A DNA stretch of 63,098 nucleotides from Bacillota bacterium (lineage in GTDB: Bacteria; Bacillota; Clostridia; Lachnospirales; Lachnospiraceae): the NCBI GenBank assembly GCA_023415475.1, contig JAEZKL010000110.1, forward strand, positions 1 to 63,098. Reading direction: 5' to 3'. The notes under the pieces are model-generated. The model did no database searches. It had not been told where the DNA came from and was given only the letters and a program-made list of their open reading frames with translations. The position numbers and the translations under genes were made by a program. This document shows, in pieces, positions 9,616 through 17,303 of the stretch. Each line of letters starts with the position of its first letter. Within the stretch, counting starts at the first letter, position 1.

Positions 9616-9635
9616 ATTACCTCCAAATATTATAT

Positions 9636-9802
9636 ATGCGCATTAATTTAAGCTTGTAAATAGCATACACCTTGTTAATATGCATTGTCAATAACGAAAA
9701 ACATTTATTCATTTTGTATATTATGTAGTTGATATTCATAATTAAATAGTATATTATGTACTTAACATTGATATAAACTGCGACATTAATGTATATACGT
9801 AT
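9636..9802. promoter_or_regulatory. candidate LacI-family operators in the divergent promoter region
   Basis: Two CG-centred palindromes lie one beside each divergent gene: ATGCGCAT at 9636-9643, next to the lacI start, and ATACGTAT at 9795-9802, just before the GGAGG of the importer. Each continues on its right into ATTAATTT. Between them GTATATTATGTA occurs twice (9716-9727 and 9749-9760), 33 bp apart, about three helical turns. LacI-family operators are normally CG-centred palindromes; the assignment is inferred. Confidence 0.4.
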
Positions 9803-9820
9803 TAATTTTAGGAGGCGAAT

Positions 9821-11149
9821 ATGAGCAAATCGATTTCGGAGTTAACCACAAAAGTGGAACGGTTCTCTTATGCAGGGTACTTTCTTGGACAGAATATTTT
9901 TTATACCCTGATTACAACCTATCTATCGCTATATTATACTGATTATTTCGGAATATCAGCGGTTGCAGTAGGTATCCTTTTCTTCGTTGCCAGGGTATGG
10001 GATGCTGTCAACGACCCGATTATGGGTGTCATTGTAGATAAGGCCAGACTAAAGGGTGGAAAGTTTAAGCCCTGGGTTAACCTTGGAATATTCACTATGC
10101 CCATCTCAACCTTTTTGATTTTTATTCAGTTTGACGGATCCATACACTCTAAGCTTCTATATGCCTACCTTACTTATATCCTGTGGGATATTCTTTATAC
10201 CATGAGCGATGTACCGATCTATGCCCTCTCCACAGTCATATCGAAGGACATCAATGACCGGGTGAAGGTGATTTCCTTGGGCAGGATTATGGCGTTTATC
10301 GGCACCCTGCTTGCTACGGTAGCAACAATCCCGGTAATTCAAAAACTCGGTTGGACACCCGGAGTATTCGTTTTATGCTTAGTAGGCATGGTTACTATGA
10401 TACCTGTGAAGCGTTTTACCCATGAGCGGGTAAGGGACTCTTCAACCGCCAGTCCATCCTTCCGGGAGCTGACCTCCTTCCTGCTTCATAATAAGTACAT
10501 ACTGATTTTTAATCTGGCGTTAATTATCTGCAGCCTTACCAATACATTGATGCCCTCCCTGAGCTATTTTGTCAAATATAATCTTGGTAATGAGAATCTG
10601 ATTTCCGTTGTTATGCTGGTCGCCATGCTCCCCAGCTTGATTATACCGATTATTATGCCCAGCCTCGTAAAGCGCTTTGGAAAGAAGCGCATCCTCCTGA
10701 CAGCTGTTGTATTCTTTGTTGCTACCAGCATCATCTCCTATTTTATCGGCTATGACAACTTTACAGCTGTGTTAGTGATTACCGCCCTCCGAGGACTTGG
10801 TTACAGCGTTCCGTCGATTCTAACCGGTATGTTCACGGTTGATTGTGTCGAATACGGCGCATATCAGAGCGGTCACCGCTCCGAAGGTATCACCTTCTCC
10901 GCACAAACCTTTACCGCAAAGATCACCAGTGCTCTCCAGGGTGCAACCGGAAGCTTTCTTCTGGCATATTTTGGGTATCAGGCGAATCATACTCAGACTC
11001 CTGAGACCTTGGAAGGAATCTTCAAGATGTTTACCCTGATTCCTGTCATTGGCTTTGTCCTGATGTTCGTAATTATATTATTCTTCTATCATCTAAAGGA
11101 ATCGGATGTGGAAAGGATGATGAACGAGACAGTTAAAAAAGATAATTAA
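9821..11149 (+). CDS. GPH-family (MelB-type) sugar:cation symporter
   Basis: A 442-residue, twelve-helix carrier. The GPH signature is present: FFVARVWDAVNDPIMGVIVD after helix 2 and a second-half loop VDCVEYGAYQSGHRSEG. GPH carriers import glycosides such as melibiose, xylosides or glucuronides without modifying them. TAGGAGG precedes the ATG. It is transcribed away from the LacI/GH4/kinase/ChbG genes and is the obvious importer for them, replacing the PTS found in enterobacterial chb operons. Confidence 0.9.
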   Translation: MSKSISELTTKVERFSYAGYFLGQNIFYTLITTYLSLYYTDYFGISAVAVGILFFVARVWDAVNDPIMGVIVDKARLKGGKFKPWVNLGIFTMPISTFLIFIQFDGSIHSKLLYAYLTYILWDILYTMSDVPIYALSTVISKDINDRVKVISLGRIMAFIGTLLATVATIPVIQKLGWTPGVFVLCLVGMVTMIPVKRFTHERVRDSSTASPSFRELTSFLLHNKYILIFNLALIICSLTNTLMPSLSYFVKYNLGNENLISVVMLVAMLPSLIIPIIMPSLVKRFGKKRILLTAVVFFVATSIISYFIGYDNFTAVLVITALRGLGYSVPSILTGMFTVDCVEYGAYQSGHRSEGITFSAQTFTAKITSALQGATGSFLLAYFGYQANHTQTPETLEGIFKMFTLIPVIGFVLMFVIILFFYHLKESDVERMMNETVKKDN

Positions 11150-11155
11150 GAAAAA

Positions 11156-11189
11156 GAAGGCAGACAACCATTCTAGGTCATCTGCCTTC
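11156..11189 (-). terminator. rho-independent terminator for the aldolase gene
   Basis: Perfect arms GAAGGCAGA and TCTGCCTTC. Read on the minus strand the stem is followed by CTTTTTCTT, so it ends fba transcription; it also lies directly after the importer stop and may act for both convergent genes. Confidence 0.8.
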
Positions 11190-11266
11190 AATTCATACAT
11201 AATCAATATGCTGTCCTTCAAAAATTTTGCGAAAGCCTCATCTTCCGGCTCATTAAATTAACCGGC

Positions 11267-12208
11267 TTACTTTAATGCTGCACCATCACAACCAAGAACG
11301 TTAACAATCTTATGCTTAACTAGAGTCTTGATGTTATTTCTTGCAGGAGTCAGGTACTGTCTGGGATCAAAGTGAGTCGGGTTATTCGCCATGTATTCTC
11401 TGATACCTGCAGTAAATGCAAGTCTTAAGTCAGAGTCGATATTGATCTTACATACTGCCATCTTAGCAGCCTGTCTTAACATATCCTCCGGGATACCGAT
11501 TGCATCATCCATCTTACCGCCGTATTTCTTGATCAACTCAACATATTCCTGAGAAACACTGGATGCACCATGTAATACGATAGGGAAGTTAGGTAATCTC
11601 TTTGCAACTTCCTCCAGAATATCAAAACGAAGCTGAGGCTTCTGGCCTGGCTTGAATTTGAATGCTCCATGGCTTGTTCCAATGGCGATTGCTAAGGAAT
11701 CAACACCGGTACGGGTAACAAACTCTTCTACTTCATCAGGTCTTGTATAGGATGCATCTTCTGCACTAACATTAACATCATCCTCAATACCTGCCAACTT
11801 ACCTAATTCACCTTCAACAACACAGCCATGAGCATGAGCATACTCAACAACCTGCTTTGTTAACTTGATATTGTCTTCGAAGGTATGCTTGGAACCATCG
11901 ATCATAACAGAGGAAAAGCCTCCATCGATACATGATTTACAAATCTCAAAATCATCACCGTGATCTAAATGAAGTGCGATGGGAAGGTCTGTATCTGCTA
12001 AAGCAGCCTCAACTAATTTGACAAGATAAGCATGCTTTGCATACTTTCTTGCTCCTGCCGATACCTGAAGGATAACAGGTGCATTTAACTCTTTTGCTGC
12101 CTCTGTAATTCCCTGTACGATCTCCATATTGTTTACGTTAAAAGCACCAATTGCATAACCGCCGGCATATGCCTTTTGAAACATTTCTTTCGTTGTAACT
12201 AATGCCAT
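11267..12208 (-). CDS. fba: class II fructose-1,6-bisphosphate aldolase
   Basis: A 313-residue zinc-dependent aldolase cleaving fructose-1,6-bisphosphate to glyceraldehyde-3-phosphate and DHAP in glycolysis. Landmarks: GAFNVNN near the N-terminus, PIALHLDHGDD with the catalytic Asp and metal His, VMIDGS, VVEGELG, AIGTSHGAFKF and IVLHGASSV, and a final CKINIDSDLR phosphate-binding segment. Length and motifs match the clostridial FbaA type. It is monocistronic with its own terminator. Confidence 0.97.
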   Translation of the reverse strand: MALVTTKEMFQKAYAGGYAIGAFNVNNMEIVQGITEAAKELNAPVILQVSAGARKYAKHAYLVKLVEAALADTDLPIALHLDHGDDFEICKSCIDGGFSSVMIDGSKHTFEDNIKLTKQVVEYAHAHGCVVEGELGKLAGIEDDVNVSAEDASYTRPDEVEEFVTRTGVDSLAIAIGTSHGAFKFKPGQKPQLRFDILEEVAKRLPNFPIVLHGASSVSQEYVELIKKYGGKMDDAIGIPEDMLRQAAKMAVCKINIDSDLRLAFTAGIREYMANNPTHFDPRQYLTPARNNIKTLVKHKIVNVLGCDGAALK

Positions 12209-12412
12209 ATTTTTTCATTCCTTTCCATTTTTTAATATTTTTTCAATGCTTCATTTATTATACCATAAAATTAATCATTGAAAAGTCTTTTATTCTTTTT
12301 TCACTTTTAATTTAATATAATCCCCTCTATACCGAAGGTATGTATTGCGAAATTCCCTACCTGGGTATAAAATAAAACATAATATAATTTATTATAAGAA
12401 AGGATATTCTTT

Positions 12413-12883
12413 ATGGAACCTAAACGTGTCTCAGATTCTATTACCGAACAAGTCCAAATATTGATGCCTTCTCACATAAACGGTTCCGATCGATTATTTG
12501 GCGGGCAGTTGGTCGAATGGATCGATGTAGTTGCTGCGGTAGTTGCCAGACGGCACTGCGGCCGCAATGTAACCACCGCCGCAATCGATAATCTGCAATT
12601 TAAAGCAGGTGCTTTTATAAATAATACCCTGGTATTAATCGGACATATTACCTATGTCGGCAACACCTCCATGGAGGTCCGTGTCGACACTTACGTTGAG
12701 GACCTTCAGGGAATCCGTAAGGTCGTGAACCGTGCTTACCTCGTTTTAGTCGCTCTGGATGAGGAGGGTCAACCCACCGAGGTTCCAAAGCTCATTCTGG
12801 AGACAGAAACCGAGCGGGCTGAATGGGAAGCCGGCAAGAAACGCCATGCCCTGCGTCACAGAAGACGCAAAGAAGGTTTTTAA
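12413..12883 (+). CDS. hotdog-fold acyl-CoA thioesterase
   Basis: 156 residues of the BFIT/YciA-like acyl-CoA hydrolase group, which release free fatty acid from acyl-CoA. The conserved stretch MPSHINGSDRLFGGQLVEWID, with the catalytic Asp region, and the following RHCGRNVTTAAIDNLQFKAG are clear; a basic tail (RHALRHRRRK) ends the protein. AAGGA sits ahead of the ATG. Its last codons overlap tail-to-tail by four bases with the SDR gene on the other strand. Chain-length preference cannot be read from sequence. Confidence 0.9.
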   Translation: MEPKRVSDSITEQVQILMPSHINGSDRLFGGQLVEWIDVVAAVVARRHCGRNVTTAAIDNLQFKAGAFINNTLVLIGHITYVGNTSMEVRVDTYVEDLQGIRKVVNRAYLVLVALDEEGQPTEVPKLILETETERAEWEAGKKRHALRHRRRKEGF

Positions 12884-13614
12884 TACATGGTATAAGCTTT
12901 CTTAACTGCCTCCTCCAGAGTCATCCCTACAAAAGCTTGAGCTGGAAGGAATCTTCCGCTCTTCTTATCATCGATAAACGCTCCGACTGCTATTCCCGGA
13001 ACACAGCTCTTAACATCGTTCGGAGCATGAGGGCCACCAAGATCAGTTCTGCACCAGCCCGGATCCGTTAGATTGATCATAACATTGGTACCCGTGAGCT
13101 TAGATCCCAGATCCTTTGTAAATTTATCCAATGCCGCCTTACTCGAGGAGTAGCCAGCCTGTTCCGGCTCATTTTTTATTCCGCTGGTGGTATTAATGAC
13201 TCTTCCAAAACCCTTTTCTATCATCTTAGGAATTAATCGATAACAAATCATCGCCGGTGCGATTGTATTAATCATGAAGCTCTGGGCAAAATCCTCTACC
13301 GGAGTCTTATAATACTCGCTGCGATAAGCAATTTGTACAGCAGCATTATTAAAAAGTATATCAATATGAGTTCCCTTTTCCTTAATCTCATCCAGCATAC
13401 GGTTTACGGCATTCATATCGGATAACTCCGCCTGTACAGCATATGCCTTAACTCCCAAAGCCCTTACTTCCTCCAGAACCCGCTCTGTATGGGATATGGA
13501 TCGGCTGTGAAGCACCAGATTACAGCTGTGCTGTGCCATAAAAATCGCTATCTCATATCCGACACCTCTGCTCGCGCCTGTGATTAAAGCCCACTTTCCT
13601 TTTACATTCGTCAT
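12880..13614 (-). CDS. short-chain dehydrogenase/reductase
   Basis: 244 residues with the classical SDR layout: cofactor motif TGASRGVG, NNAAV, and catalytic Ser in NTTSG with YSSSK. The start is the ATG at 13614, eight bases after GGAGG; a GTG three codons upstream lies inside that ribosome site. The substrate is unknown; FabG-like or sugar-alcohol roles are both possible, and no pathway neighbour helps. It is convergent with the thioesterase and no terminator is visible between them. Confidence 0.9.
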   Translation of the reverse strand: MTNVKGKWALITGASRGVGYEIAIFMAQHSCNLVLHSRSISHTERVLEEVRALGVKAYAVQAELSDMNAVNRMLDEIKEKGTHIDILFNNAAVQIAYRSEYYKTPVEDFAQSFMINTIAPAMICYRLIPKMIEKGFGRVINTTSGIKNEPEQAGYSSSKAALDKFTKDLGSKLTGTNVMINLTDPGWCRTDLGGPHAPNDVKSCVPGIAVGAFIDDKKSGRFLPAQAFVGMTLEEAVKKAYTMY

Positions 13615-13761
13615 TCCTAACACCTCCTGTTTTCTTATTCTCTATTTTCTGATGCTCTATCTAATATGCATGACATATTCTGTTTCTCCTTATAACCATG
13701 CCAACCGGTCCTATTCCAACTCTTTACTACGAATTTCTCCATTATACGGTTATAATATTCA

Positions 13762-13827
13762 TAAAAGTATGCTTCACATACTTTTACGAATCGTGTATTC
13801 ATAAAAAGTTTACTTCACATACTTTAC
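13762..13827. repeat. pair of related short hairpins with CTTCA loops
   Basis: TAAAAGTATG-CTTCA-CATACTTTTA (13762-13786) is perfect. A diverged copy with AAAGTTTA-CTTCA-CATACTTT lies about 45 bp on. They sit between the SDR start and the aspS leader promoter. They could be a terminator for read-through or small dispersed palindromes; no T-run follows either. Confidence 0.5.
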
Positions 13828-13830
13828 ATA

Positions 13831-13859
13831 TTGACAGTAACCAATAACTGTGATAGTCT
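13831..13859 (+). promoter_or_regulatory. promoter of the aspS leader
   Basis: A consensus -35 TTGACA (13831-13836), a 17-base spacer and a weak -10 TAGTCT (13854-13859) place transcription start near 13866, about 23 bases before the leader-peptide ATG and about 385 before the synthetase. Confidence 0.6.
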
Positions 13860-13888
13860 TGTAAAAAATGTGAAAGCGGGTAATTATC

Positions 13889-13945
13889 ATGTTCAGCAGA
13901 ACGAATTATTATCTGAATAGGGACGACGACCGGCAGCGCTTGTAG
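13889..13945 (+). CDS. putative leader peptide with three consecutive Asp codons
   Basis: An 18-codon frame, MFSRTNYYLNRDDDRQRL, preceded by AAAGCGGG eight bases before the ATG. Three GAC codons in a row (13922-13930), with Asn codons nearby, precede the aspartyl-tRNA synthetase gene. The stop codon and last codons fall inside the left arm of a strong hairpin (13935-13973), and a terminator follows at 14039-14085. This is the arrangement expected of ribosome-mediated attenuation: low charged tRNA-Asp would stall the ribosome on GAC codons and stop that hairpin forming. Translation is inferred from arrangement only. Confidence 0.5.
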   Translation: MFSRTNYYLNRDDDRQRL

Positions 13946-13973
13946 CTATGATCACTTCATAGGTGCAAGCGCT
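13935..13973 (+). promoter_or_regulatory. leader hairpin overlapping the end of the leader peptide
   Basis: Perfect eight-base arms AGCGCTTG and CAAGCGCT enclose a second stem CTATGA/TCATAG with a TCACT loop. The left arm begins five bases after the last Asp codon, so a ribosome stalled there would mask it. The segment GTGTGG at 13989-13994 could pair with CCACAT at 14041-14046 in the terminator's left arm, a possible antiterminator. Confidence 0.5.
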
Positions 13974-14038
13974 TAAAGTCTTGTGCCTGTGTGGATAGAA
14001 TAGAGGATATATATTAAGCTGGATATATTCTGTTTATG

Positions 14039-14085
14039 AACCACATCGGTAAGAAAATGATTTTCATTGACCGAGGTGGTTTTTT
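14039..14085 (+). terminator. intrinsic terminator in the aspS leader
   Basis: AACCACATCGGT and ACCGAGGTGGTT pair with one mismatch, an inner AAAAT/ATTTT closes the stem, and TTTTTT follows immediately. It lies about 165 bases before the synthetase ATG and downstream of the promoter, so it can only make sense as an attenuator for aspS or as the end of a short independent RNA. Confidence 0.75.
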
Positions 14086-14120
14086 GTTACCCATTTTTTT
14101 CAAAGAGAGGTTGTGATACC

Positions 14121-14186
14121 ATGCGGCATACAGATTATGTCCAAAAAGATTCCCGGATATTTTGCTCCCCTTACATTCTTGTGTAG
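14121..14186 (+). CDS. possible second small upstream ORF
   Basis: A 21-codon frame starting MRHTDYVQKD, with AGAGAGG eleven bases before its ATG, lies between the leader terminator and the synthetase gene. It is followed by a small GAAAGA/TCTTTC hairpin. Nothing in its composition points to a function and it may be chance. Confidence 0.2.
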   Translation: MRHTDYVQKDSRIFCSPYILV

Positions 14187-14250
14187 ACGAAAGATCAGGT
14201 CTTTCTTCTGCTCATGCATAAGTAAAAAATAATATTCGGAGGACTGGATT

Positions 14251-15576
14251 ATGAATCGAATTAACGGAACTATTATACAAAAATATACTCAACCGGAGGA
14301 ACTGATTAATCAGATCGGTAAGACCGTCACCCTCTCCGGCTCAATCTATAAAATCAGAACAATGAGCGGCTTCTCCTTCGTTATCCTACGAACAAGAAGC
14401 TCTCTGGTGCAATGCATCTATATGCAGGATAGCTGCAGCTTTCCGATTGAGAAATTAATGGAAGAAGCCTGCGTTCTGGTGACCGGAGATGTGGTTGCCG
14501 AGGAACGTTCCAAGGTGGGTTATGAACTGCAGCTGCGTAACATTCAGGTGTTATCCACACCAAGCGAGGCTTTACCGGTTGTTATCAACAATAAACAGCT
14601 CGATGTCTCCTTAGATACCTTACTGGATTACCGCCCCATCACTCTTCGAAATCAAAAGGAACGGGCAATCTTCAAAATTCAGGAGGGCATATGCAGAGGC
14701 TTTCGTGATTTTCTGAATTCCCAAGGCTTTACCGAAATTCACTCCCCCAAAATCGTTTACGCCGGGGCAGAAGGCGGAGCCAATATCTTCAAGCTTGATT
14801 ACTTTGGCGGTAACGCTTATCTTGCTCAAAGTCCCCAATTCTATAAGCAGATGATGGTTGGAATATATGAAAGAGTCTACGAGATTGCTCCGGTATTCCG
14901 TGCTGAGAAGCATGATACCTCCAGGCATCTGAACGAATATACCAGTGTTGACTTTGAGATGGGTTATATTGATCACTTTGAGGAAATCATGGAGATGGAG
15001 ACTCGTGCGCTACAGCATACGTTCCATTTTTTATCTGTCCATTACGTGGATGAACTATCACTCCTGAGGATAAATATGCCCGAAGTAATCTCCATTCCAA
15101 CCCTCACCTTCCGGGAAGCAAAGCAGATGATCTCCGATACCTACCATCGTGAAATCAAGGACTGGGAGGATTTTGAACCTGAGGAAGAGAAGCTGTTATA
15201 TGAATTGGTGCAAAAACAGACCGGAAGCGAATTTGTCTTTGTCACCCATTACCCAACCAAAAAGCGTCCCTTTTATGCTATGGAGGATCCTACGAATCCG
15301 GAGGTAACATTAAGCTTTGACTTATTGTTTCGCGGCATGGAGATTACTACCGGTGGTCAGCGTATACACGAATACGACAAGCAGGTAGAGAAAATGAAAA
15401 GGAGAGAGATGCATCCTGAGGAGTTCGAAAGCTACCTAATGATTCATAAGTACGGAATGCCACCCCATGGCGGTCTTGGGCTTGGGTTAGAACGATTTAC
15501 CAGCAGGCTCCTGGAGCAGAACAATGTACGCCGTTCCTGTCTGTTTCCGAGAGATATTAACCGCCTCACACCGTAG
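14251..15576 (+). CDS. aspS: archaeal-type aspartyl-tRNA synthetase (probably AspS2, possibly non-discriminating)
   Basis: 441 residues, the size of archaeal/eukaryal-type AspRS and about 150 shorter than the usual bacterial enzyme because the GAD insertion is absent. An N-terminal OB-fold anticodon domain (about 20-105) is followed by the class II core: AGAEGGANIF (171-180), motif 2 FRAEKHDTSRHLNEY (216-230) and motif 3 GLGLGLERF near 410. In this family the AEGG..F loop separates Asp enzymes from AsnRS. Such enzymes in clostridia often coexist with a normal AspRS and can charge tRNA-Asn with Asp for the GatCAB route; whether this one does is unknown. GGAGG precedes the ATG. An attenuator-like leader lies upstream. 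Confidence 0.85.
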   Translation: MNRINGTIIQKYTQPEELINQIGKTVTLSGSIYKIRTMSGFSFVILRTRSSLVQCIYMQDSCSFPIEKLMEEACVLVTGDVVAEERSKVGYELQLRNIQVLSTPSEALPVVINNKQLDVSLDTLLDYRPITLRNQKERAIFKIQEGICRGFRDFLNSQGFTEIHSPKIVYAGAEGGANIFKLDYFGGNAYLAQSPQFYKQMMVGIYERVYEIAPVFRAEKHDTSRHLNEYTSVDFEMGYIDHFEEIMEMETRALQHTFHFLSVHYVDELSLLRINMPEVISIPTLTFREAKQMISDTYHREIKDWEDFEPEEEKLLYELVQKQTGSEFVFVTHYPTKKRPFYAMEDPTNPEVTLSFDLLFRGMEITTGGQRIHEYDKQVEKMKRREMHPEEFESYLMIHKYGMPPHGGLGLGLERFTSRLLEQNNVRRSCLFPRDINRLTP

Positions 15577-15600
15577 GCTGCTTACAGAATGAATATATAT

Positions 15601-15642
15601 GCAAGCATGCTTGCTTCTTGTGAGCAAACTGTGTTTGCTCAC
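15601..15642. repeat. small palindromic repeat, relative of 402-430
   Basis: A perfect 14-base palindrome GCAAGCATGCTTGC (15601-15614) is followed by GTGAGCAAA-CTGTG-TTTGCTCAC (15620-15642). The lead-in GCTTACAGAATG is shared with the copy at 402-430. Confidence 0.7.
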
Positions 15643-15668
15643 ATTGCTTACCTCTGACTACATTAAAT

Positions 15669-15715
15669 AATGCGAGTAAGCTCCTTGGTATTATATACCG
15701 GAAATTACTCGCATT
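15669..15715 (+). terminator. hairpin terminator downstream of aspS
   Basis: AATGCGAGTAA and TTACTCGCATT pair perfectly, with an inner GGTAT/ATACC, and AATTT follows. It lies 93 bp past the aspS stop and before the convergent small gene. Confidence 0.7.
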
Positions 15716-15753
15716 AATTTCAAGTATGAAACAAAAACTCATTGACTTATCTT

Positions 15754-16119
15754 CTATTTCATAGAATCTAATTGTTCCTTCCTGCGCTCCTGTTTTGCTT
15801 TTGCATTCTCAAAATCCCTCTGATTCATATGGTCTGCATTGTGATTGAGATATCCCTCGGTAAATACAAGACGTTTTTCTGTATTCTCCTTCTGATTATT
15901 GCTTATATTATCTCCATAAGCAACCTTATCCTTCAGATGGTCAATCTCACTTTGACGTTCCTTTTGTAGTTCTTTTGCATGCTGAATGTTTTTCGGTGAA
16001 CGGGATATATCGGAATGCTCCTCCAGATGCCGCTGTGTTCTGGTTTGCTTCTCCACCAGATTCTCAATATGCTCAATTCGTCTTTCATCTTCTGCCCCAT
16101 GCTTTAAATTATTATCCAT
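15754..16119 (-). CDS. small charged hypothetical protein
   Basis: 121 residues, very hydrophilic, rich in Glu, Lys, Gln, Asn and His, with no membrane segment, signal or cysteine. Long heptad-like stretches (HIENLVEKQTRTQRHLEEH and later) suggest coiled coil. GGAAGGG precedes the ATG, supporting a real gene. I do not recognise a named family; its composition would fit a soluble stress- or spore-associated protein, but that is a guess. It lies between aspS and the DNA glycosylase, transcribed with the latter. Confidence 0.7.
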   Translation of the reverse strand: MDNNLKHGAEDERRIEHIENLVEKQTRTQRHLEEHSDISRSPKNIQHAKELQKERQSEIDHLKDKVAYGDNISNNQKENTEKRLVFTEGYLNHNADHMNQRDFENAKAKQERRKEQLDSMK

Positions 16120-16201
16120 ATTTACCCTTCCTTTCCATAACCTGTTTGAGAAAATATTCTCTTACTTATTTTCTCCTGACCAAGGAAAGGCTATACTTAA
16201 T

Positions 16202-17020
16202 TTATTTTTTATTTCTCATGTAATAAAACATATATTGCTGAATAATCCCGGCATGCCCTTCATACAGCTTTAGGTCAAATTCATTCCGGTACACTTCCGT
16301 CAAGATTCGTTTAATCCACACATCAATCGGAAACACCTCAATATGGTGAAGACCATAGAGGCAGATGCAATTAGCTACCTTTTCGCCAATTCCATGAATT
16401 TGCTTTAGCGCTTCAAACGCCTTCGTATAGCTATAGGATCTGATGTCATTGATGTTAAGTTGTCCGCTTACGACTGCCTGAGAAGCCTTAAGGATATATT
16501 CATCCCGGTACCCCACCTTCAACGCTCGCAGCTCTTCCTTGGTTGCCCCGGCTAATTGTATCGGTGTCGGAAATGCATAATAGCTGCCCTCCCTGCCGGA
16601 AGCCCCTTCAATCCGACTTCCGTATCTTTGGCACAAGGCCTCTACAGAACTCTTGATTGAGGGAATGTTCTTGTTCTGTGAGATGATAAAGCTGATCATC
16701 ATTTCAAAAAAGTCCTGTCTAAGGATTCGAATTCCCTTCCCGTATTCCGCAGCCGAACGGAGAAAGGCATCCTTACCGTTTCTTAACTGATCAGTTAAAT
16801 GACGATAGTCATATTCCAAATCAAAATAATTCTTCCAAAGCTCCTCGTATTCCGCTTCACTACAGCTTAACTCTACGACATCCTTATCCACTTGGTATAA
16901 TTCAAGATATCTTCCGAAGGCAATCAGACTGTATCTCCCTTCCTCCAGGCAATTCATTCGGAAGCATTGTCCCGATTCTGCAATTTGAGTAATATTAAAA
17001 TTCTCATTATGTATCTTCAT
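16202..17020 (-). CDS. OGG1-type 8-oxoguanine DNA glycosylase
   Basis: 272 residues: an OGG N-terminal domain (SGQCFRM.....) followed by the HhH-GPD fold. The helix-hairpin-helix reads LKQIHGIGEKVANCICLYG, whose Lys matches the catalytic Lys of hOGG1 (GTKVADCICL), and PIDVWIKR carries the conserved Asp. It removes oxidised guanine in base excision repair. The ATG at 17020 follows GGAGG by six bases; two upstream ATGs in frame lie in or before this ribosome site. A substitution of W for the usual H in VDVH (here DVWIKR) is typical of bacterial members. Confidence 0.9.
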   Translation of the reverse strand: MKIHNENFNITQIAESGQCFRMNCLEEGRYSLIAFGRYLELYQVDKDVVELSCSEAEYEELWKNYFDLEYDYRHLTDQLRNGKDAFLRSAAEYGKGIRILRQDFFEMMISFIISQNKNIPSIKSSVEALCQRYGSRIEGASGREGSYYAFPTPIQLAGATKEELRALKVGYRDEYILKASQAVVSGQLNINDIRSYSYTKAFEALKQIHGIGEKVANCICLYGLHHIEVFPIDVWIKRILTEVYRNEFDLKLYEGHAGIIQQYMFYYMRNKK

Positions 17021-17303
17021 ACTAGCCTCCATGTGCATCTTCAATGCAGCTTAAAACCCGGAAGAACAAGGGGTTCACACTACTGTGCAGACGTCGTAAT
17101 TCTTCCTATGCGAATGATAATTCGCTTTGATATTATAGATATCCAACAGCTCTCAGAATATAATTATATAATATCAAGTCTTCTCCGGCAAGGCAAAGCT
17201 GCTGGAAGAAGGGGTATACCGGGTCGCTTCCCGCTCTTGTAATTTCATAACACTTGCTATACAATAGCTGTTAATAAAGAAATGTACTGGAGGTAGTAAG
17301 TGT

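Noticed and set aside
13860..14250. T-box riboswitch for the tRNA synthetase
   Set aside because: No TGGNACCGCG-type T-box sequence or specifier stem could be found; the leader peptide reading fits better.
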